A stretch of DNA of 49,994 nt, from assembly GCA_031425695.1 (NCBI GenBank), contig JANPJV010000195.1, positions 1 through 49,994 on the forward strand, read 5' to 3'. A program made the position numbers and the translations under genes. The notes below the pieces were generated by a model. That model was not told the origin of the DNA. It made no database searches and worked only from the letters and a program-made list of their open reading frames with translations. Position 1 is the first letter of the stretch, and every line of letters starts with the position of its first letter. The stretch comes from JANPJV01 sp031425695. Its GTDB lineage: Bacteria > Pseudomonadota > Gammaproteobacteria > Xanthomonadales > SZUA-5. Below are positions 46,450 to 49,994 of this stretch, in pieces.

Positions 46450-47667
46450 ATGTGGGATCGCCTCTGGCTGGCACCGCGGCTTTGCACCGGCATCGCGGGC
46501 GAGGCCCTGATCGAAGACGCGGCCATCGCGACGCAGGCGGATCACATCACCTATGTGGGCCCGGCCAAGCAGTTGCCGGATGCGCCGTCACAACTGGCGC
46601 GCGAGGTGCGTCGCTGTCCGCAGGGGCTGGTGACGCCTGGGCTGATCGACTGCCACACGCACCTGGTGTTTGCCGGCAATCGCGCCGACGAGTTCGAGCA
46701 GCGCATCGCCGGCAAGAGTTACCAGGAGATTGCGGCTGCTGGCGGCGGCATCGCGCGCACGGTGCGGGCGACGCGGGCCGCGAGCGTGGACGAGCTGTAT
46801 GCGCTGGCGCTGCCGCGCGCGCGCAACCTGCTCGCCGACGGCGTGACCACGATCGAGATCAAGAGCGGTTATGGGCTCGATTTGGAGAGCGAGCGGCGCA
46901 TGTTGAAAGTCGCGCGCCGTCTCGGCCGCGCCCTCGGCATCACTGTTCGCACCACCTATCTGGCACTGCATGCGGTGCCGCCGGGCGAGGATCGTGCTGG
47001 CTATATAGACGCTGCGATCAATGACTGGCTGCCGAAGCTGCATGCTGAGGGCCTGATCGACGCAGTCGACGCGTATCACGAGAGCCTTGCCTTCACCGAG
47101 ACAGAGGTTGATCAGCTCTTTGCCCAGGCAGCCAAGCTCGGGCTGCGCGTGCGCCTGCATGCCGATCAGCTCGGCAACAACCAGGGTGCGGCGCTGGCCG
47201 CGCGTCATCGCGCCTTGTGCGCCGATCACCTGGAATACCTGGATGCGTCGGGTATTGCGGCAATGGCAGCGGCCGGCACGGTCGCGGTATTGCTGCCGGG
47301 TGCCTACCTGGTGCTCAAAGAGAATCGCAAGCCACCGATCGATGCGTTGCGCGCCGGCGGCGTGGCCATGGCCATCGCAACCGATCTCAATCCTGGGACT
47401 TCACCGCTGCTGTCCCTGCGTACTGCCATGCATCTCGGCATCAGCCTGTTCGGTCTGCGGGTCGACGAGGTGCTCGCTGGCGGCATGCGCCACGCAGCGG
47501 CGGCGCTGGGCTTGACTGACACCCACGGCACGCTCGCCGTGGGCAAGCGCGCAGACTTCGTCTGGTGGGATGCCGAGACGCCAGCAGAGCTCGTCTACTG
47601 GATCGGCGGCGCGCTGGCACGCGAAGTCATCGCCGGCGGCAGCACGGTGTACAGCCGCAAAGACTAG
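46450..47667 (+). CDS. hutI: imidazolonepropionase
   Basis: The product is 405 residues from the ATG at 46450 (MWDRLWLAPRLCTG). The longer open frame overlaps hutF and is rejected. Amidohydrolase motifs are PGLIDCHTHLVFAGNRADEF, EIKSGYGLDLESE, RLHADQLGNNQGA and ATDLNPGTSPLLSLR. It opens imidazolonepropionate to formimidoylglutamate, the substrate of HutF encoded divergently. Together they cover two consecutive steps. Confidence 0.95.
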   Translation: MWDRLWLAPRLCTGIAGEALIEDAAIATQADHITYVGPAKQLPDAPSQLAREVRRCPQGLVTPGLIDCHTHLVFAGNRADEFEQRIAGKSYQEIAAAGGGIARTVRATRAASVDELYALALPRARNLLADGVTTIEIKSGYGLDLESERRMLKVARRLGRALGITVRTTYLALHAVPPGEDRAGYIDAAINDWLPKLHAEGLIDAVDAYHESLAFTETEVDQLFAQAAKLGLRVRLHADQLGNNQGAALAARHRALCADHLEYLDASGIAAMAAAGTVAVLLPGAYLVLKENRKPPIDALRAGGVAMAIATDLNPGTSPLLSLRTAMHLGISLFGLRVDEVLAGGMRHAAAALGLTDTHGTLAVGKRADFVWWDAETPAELVYWIGGALAREVIAGGSTVYSRKD

Positions 47668-47670
47668 TAG

Positions 47671-47766
47671 TTGTTGGTTCCTGGTTCTTGGTTGCTGGCT
47701 AAACCCGTGCAGCGCCAATAGGCGGCTTGCACTTACCAACAACCAGGAACCAGGAACCAGGAACTG
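47671..47766. repeat. family H short-period palindrome
   Basis: The left arm (47671-47700) repeats GGTTCCT with period 7. The right arm (47734-47766) reads AACCAGGAACCAGGAACC. The loop is about 33 bp. It separates the convergent hutI and bTHX genes. A short further copy (CCAGGAACCAG) follows near 47794. Confidence 0.85.
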
Positions 47767-47807
47767 AGCGACTGCAAGCGTGATCGCTTGATGCCAGGAA
47801 CCAGCCT

Positions 47808-47942
47808 TTACGCTTTCTTGAAGCTCTTCACGGCCGGGGCGGCTACCGCGACGGCAACCTTCTTGGCCTTCTGCAGGCGGCTGTTGCCATAGCTGCCCTT
47901 GAAAATCTTGCCTTTGCGACTGCGCTTGTCACCACGACCCAT
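47808..47942 (-). CDS. small 30S ribosomal protein bTHX
   Basis: The product is only 44 residues from the ATG at 47942 (MGRGDKRSRKGKIFKGSYGN), which is the family's typical start and length. It is strongly basic. THX sits in the head of the small subunit and was first seen in Thermus; short homologues occur in many proteobacteria. A longer in-frame start adds 16 residues not typical of the family. Confidence 0.88.
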   Translation of the reverse strand: MGRGDKRSRKGKIFKGSYGNSRLQKAKKVAVAVAAPAVKSFKKA

Positions 47943-48043
47943 GAAAAAATCTCCAGAGAATTGAAAAACGCCAGCGGTTTGCCGACGCAAAACGGGTCGT
48001 GGAGACTAACAGTTGTAGCGGCGCGGGACAAACCGGAGCATTT

Positions 48044-48103
48044 GTGGGTCCGAACGCCTTTTCCCGCCGATGCCAACAGCGTCCGGACAAGGTCCGGACC
48101 GAC
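48044..48103. repeat. degenerate family A element
   Basis: The left arm (48044-48062) is shortened, with the hairpin half deleted (GTGGGTCCGAACGCC). The right arm (48078-48103) is full length (AGCGTCCGGACAAGGTCCGG). It lies between the DUF3429 and bTHX genes. Confidence 0.7.
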
Positions 48104-48116
48104 CCGGCAGCCCCGA

Positions 48117-48557
48117 TCACGCCTGCCCGGCCATGGCCGCGATCAAGGCCCCGTGGATGACCACCACCGCACCGGATAACCGCGCGCGCAATTGCATGAA
48201 CCAGGCGGGCCATTCCGGCGCGGGGCGGCGCATGACGTCGAAAATGCCCATGACCGCATACAGCAGCGCAAGGACCCTGACTGCGTCCTGCGGCAGGACG
48301 AGCAGGCAGCCGACCGCCCACAGCATCGGCATGACCGCAAGGATGAATGGCCGCCACCCGGGCACGGTGAGTGCCGCGCCCCAGCGTATGCCCCCGAGAA
48401 AAGCCATCGTAGCCGCCGAATAGGCGACGAACGCGGTCAACATCAACTCGCGCACCGACGCGCGCTCGCTCAACATCGCGAACAACGCCAGCACGGCAAA
48501 CGGCACCACCCCGAGCGCGCCCAGCCAGGCGGCCGACGTCGGGATCTGCCGCGACAT
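48117..48557 (-). CDS. DUF3429 membrane protein
   Basis: The product is 146 residues from the ATG at 48557 (MSRQIPTSAAWLGALGVVPF). It has about five hydrophobic segments and the family-like FVAYSAATMAFLGGIRWG. Its function is unknown; it is an inner-membrane protein. A longer frame runs into the divergent gene and is not used. Confidence 0.8.
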   Translation of the reverse strand: MSRQIPTSAAWLGALGVVPFAVLALFAMLSERASVRELMLTAFVAYSAATMAFLGGIRWGAALTVPGWRPFILAVMPMLWAVGCLLVLPQDAVRVLALLYAVMGIFDVMRRPAPEWPAWFMQLRARLSGAVVVIHGALIAAMAGQA

Positions 48558-48631
48558 GAATGCCCCTGGTGCGCCCACTGCTCGCAATCTCCTAAACTCA
48601 AGCTTCGCTTCAACAAACAGAGGCACTGTCC

Positions 48632-49132
48632 ATGGAATATCTCACCGTGCTCGCGCGATTGAAACGCGATTCACCGGTCGCGTTCGCGCGCGGTTCAAAG
48701 GAAGAAGCGGCAGCACTGGCCAATTTCGGCCGTTTCTTCTCCGATTTTTCGCCCGCCAAGGTCGACAAGCTGGCTGACCTCACCTACGCCCCGCAGGTCT
48801 GGTTCAACGACACGCTGAAGACCATCCAGGGCCGCGACGCCCTGCGCACCTACCTGAAGCACTCCGCCGAAGCCGTGCAGAGCTGCCGGGTCGAGATCCT
48901 CGACACTGTGAGCAACGCGGAGGGAGACTACTTCGTCCGCTGGACCATGGTCATCCGCTTCAAGCGCTTTAAGCCCAAAGAGGAAACCCAGACCATCGGC
49001 ATGAGCCACCTGCGCTTCGACAGCGCCGGCTTGGTCGTCCTGCACCAGGATTACTGGGACTCCACCGCCGGCATCTTCGAACACATCCCGATCCTCGGCG
49101 CCGCTATTCGCGCGATCAAGCGCCGCGTCTGA
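48632..49132 (+). CDS. SnoaL-like / NTF2-fold protein
   Basis: The product is 166 residues. The NTF2-like pattern is seen in a helical N-terminus, then LTYAPQVWFNDTLKTIQGRD (cone-forming strand and the Asp-containing turn) and FVRWTMVIRFKRFK strands ending in VVLHQDYWDSTAGIFEHIP. Such proteins bind or isomerise small hydrophobic ligands. No catalytic set can be assigned. It is divergent from the DUF3429 gene across 74 bp. Confidence 0.75.
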   Translation: MEYLTVLARLKRDSPVAFARGSKEEAAALANFGRFFSDFSPAKVDKLADLTYAPQVWFNDTLKTIQGRDALRTYLKHSAEAVQSCRVEILDTVSNAEGDYFVRWTMVIRFKRFKPKEETQTIGMSHLRFDSAGLVVLHQDYWDSTAGIFEHIPILGAAIRAIKRRV

Positions 49133-49157
49133 GAGCGGTTTCAAGGCCAGAGCATCC

Positions 49158-49251
49158 ATCCACAGATTTCACAGATTTCCGCAGATTAAGAGCAAGGGCA
49201 ATTCGTATCTGGTCCGCTTCTAATCTGCGCAAATCTGCGAAATCTGTGGAT
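49158..49251. repeat. family D palindrome without an inner REPIN
   Basis: The arms at 49158-49193 and 49216-49251 match at about 32 of 36 positions (ATCCACAGATTTCACAG..). The loop is only 22 bp, so here the family exists without a nested family A element. It separates two convergent genes. Confidence 0.85.
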
Positions 49252-49275
49252 AAAAAAAGCTCTTTGCAAAGCGCC

Positions 49276-49833
49276 TCAGCCTCCACCCAGCGCCTTGTCG
49301 ATGGCCGCGCGTAGCTCGGGGTCGTCCGGGGCGATCTTGGAGGGGAAGCCCTGGAGGACCTTGCCGTCGCGGGAGATCAGGTATTTGTGGAAGTTCCAGC
49401 CGGGTTCGCCGCCGCCTTGCTCAGACAGCTGAAGATAGAGCGGGTCGGCTTTGGGGCCGCTCACGACGAGCTTTTCGTACATTGGAAACTTGACGCCGTA
49501 GGTCAGCGTGCAGAACTCGCGGATCTCGGCTTCAGTGCCAGGTTCCTGGCCGTTGAAGTCGTTCGACGGGAAGCCCACGACTGAAAATCCCTTGGGCGAC
49601 AGCTCGGCGTGCAGCTTTTCGAGGGCCTCGTACTGCGGCGTGTAACCGCACTTGCTCGCGGTGTTCACCACCAGCAGGACTTGGCCGTCGAAGCGGTCAC
49701 ACAATTTGACCGGGGTCTTGTCAGCGAGCGGTCGATAGCTGCGATCTAGCAACTCGCTGCACGCAGCCAGGGCGGCGTTGCCGGCAAGCGAGATTGCGAG
49801 CGCGAAGGGGATGCTGAGCATGCGAATCTGCAT
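49276..49833 (-). CDS. glutathione peroxidase-like protein, exported
   Basis: The product is 185 residues from the ATG at 49833, with a signal peptide (MLSIPFALAISLAGNAALA from a second ATG at 49821). The peroxidatic Cys is in VVNTASKCGYTPQYEALEKL, followed by GFPSNDFNGQEPGTEAEI and WNFHKYLISRDG, with the Gln and Trp of the catalytic set. The enzyme reduces peroxides with glutathione or thioredoxin. Most bacterial BtuE-type enzymes are cytosolic, so export to the periplasm is less usual. Confidence 0.9.
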   Translation of the reverse strand: MQIRMLSIPFALAISLAGNAALAACSELLDRSYRPLADKTPVKLCDRFDGQVLLVVNTASKCGYTPQYEALEKLHAELSPKGFSVVGFPSNDFNGQEPGTEAEIREFCTLTYGVKFPMYEKLVVSGPKADPLYLQLSEQGGGEPGWNFHKYLISRDGKVLQGFPSKIAPDDPELRAAIDKALGGG

Positions 49834-49889
49834 TGGGTCGCGTCGCCTTGGTGAGTTGCCCTTGGAGTGGTGGCTTCGCCGCGAGATTA

Positions 49890-49994
49890 CAAGGGGCTTG
49901 GCGGTGGGGGGTGGGGGGGCGGCGGCCGCCGTTTTTTGTGTTTTGGAGCCCCCCCCAAATAAAAAACTGCGCCCCCCACGCCACACCCCCCAAA
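49890..49994. other. homopolymer-rich low-complexity end of window
   Basis: Runs of G, C, T and A (GGGGGGTGGGGGGG, GTTTTTTGTGTTTT, CCCCCCCC) dominate the final 105 bp, unlike anything else in the window. No gene is supported. It may be a poorly assembled contig end or a real G-quadruplex-prone tract. Confidence 0.6.

Overview
The window is about 50 kb of GC-rich, gene-dense bacterial chromosome. It most resembles a gammaproteobacterium of the Xanthomonadales/Lysobacterales. Three things support this. The serC-serA-pheA-hisC-aroA-cmk-rpsA-ihfB-lapA-lapB order extends the gammaproteobacterial supraoperon. LolA and FtsK are adjacent, with Ald and TrxB next. HisS is of the eukaryote-like type (LRFDLTVPLARY) used by xanthomonads. 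No rRNA, tRNA, prophage or CRISPR array was seen. The placement rests on recalled family features, not on a search.

Layout, left to right. Positions 1-5247 (minus strand) hold a polysaccharide export operon: PHP-type tyrosine phosphatase, Wza-like exporter, Wzc-like BY-kinase, and then a J-domain membrane protein with a Lys-Leu-Ala-Ala-Glu repeat tail that runs off the window. Positions 5406-16978 hold a rhomboid protease, an alkyltransferase-like protein, a CNNM/CorC transporter, hisS overlapping an enlarged histidine/aromatic ammonia-lyase, suhB, trmJ, a fatty acid desaturase and a Bcr/CflA exporter. An IS4-superfamily (IS1634-like) element with a frameshifted transposase occupies 17075-19085. 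Next come lolA, ftsK, ald, trxB, an SDR gene overlapping a FemAB-like gene, a Cys/Met-metabolism PLP enzyme and galU. Positions 29931-44054 form one long minus-strand run from serC down to a WbpM/CapD-type nucleotide-sugar enzyme and a WbpL/WecA-type glycosyltransferase. The right end holds a glycine-zipper protein, divergent hutF and hutI, ribosomal protein bTHX, a DUF3429 protein, a SnoaL-like protein and an exported glutathione peroxidase.

The most unusual content is between the genes. Nearly every long spacer holds an inverted repeat. Families A (GTGGGTCCGGAC..), B (GTGGGTCTGCGC..) and C (GTAGGTCATG..) look like REP/REPIN elements: each arm is itself a hairpin with a GTGG or GTAG foot. 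Bases change in pairs inside an arm even where the two arms of one element no longer match each other. Families D to I have arms of roughly 30-60 bp built from short-period words, each with a different sequence but the same architecture. J is a tandem pair of small palindromes. All six convergent gene junctions carry at least one such palindrome. No REP-associated tyrosine transposase is in the window.

Functionally the window combines envelope polysaccharide synthesis and export (export operon, GalU, CapD/WbpM, WbpL), LPS assembly control (LapA, LapB), lipoprotein trafficking (LolA), serine/aromatic/histidine amino acid metabolism, and part of a histidine degradation route (HutF, HutI and possibly the HutH-like lyase).
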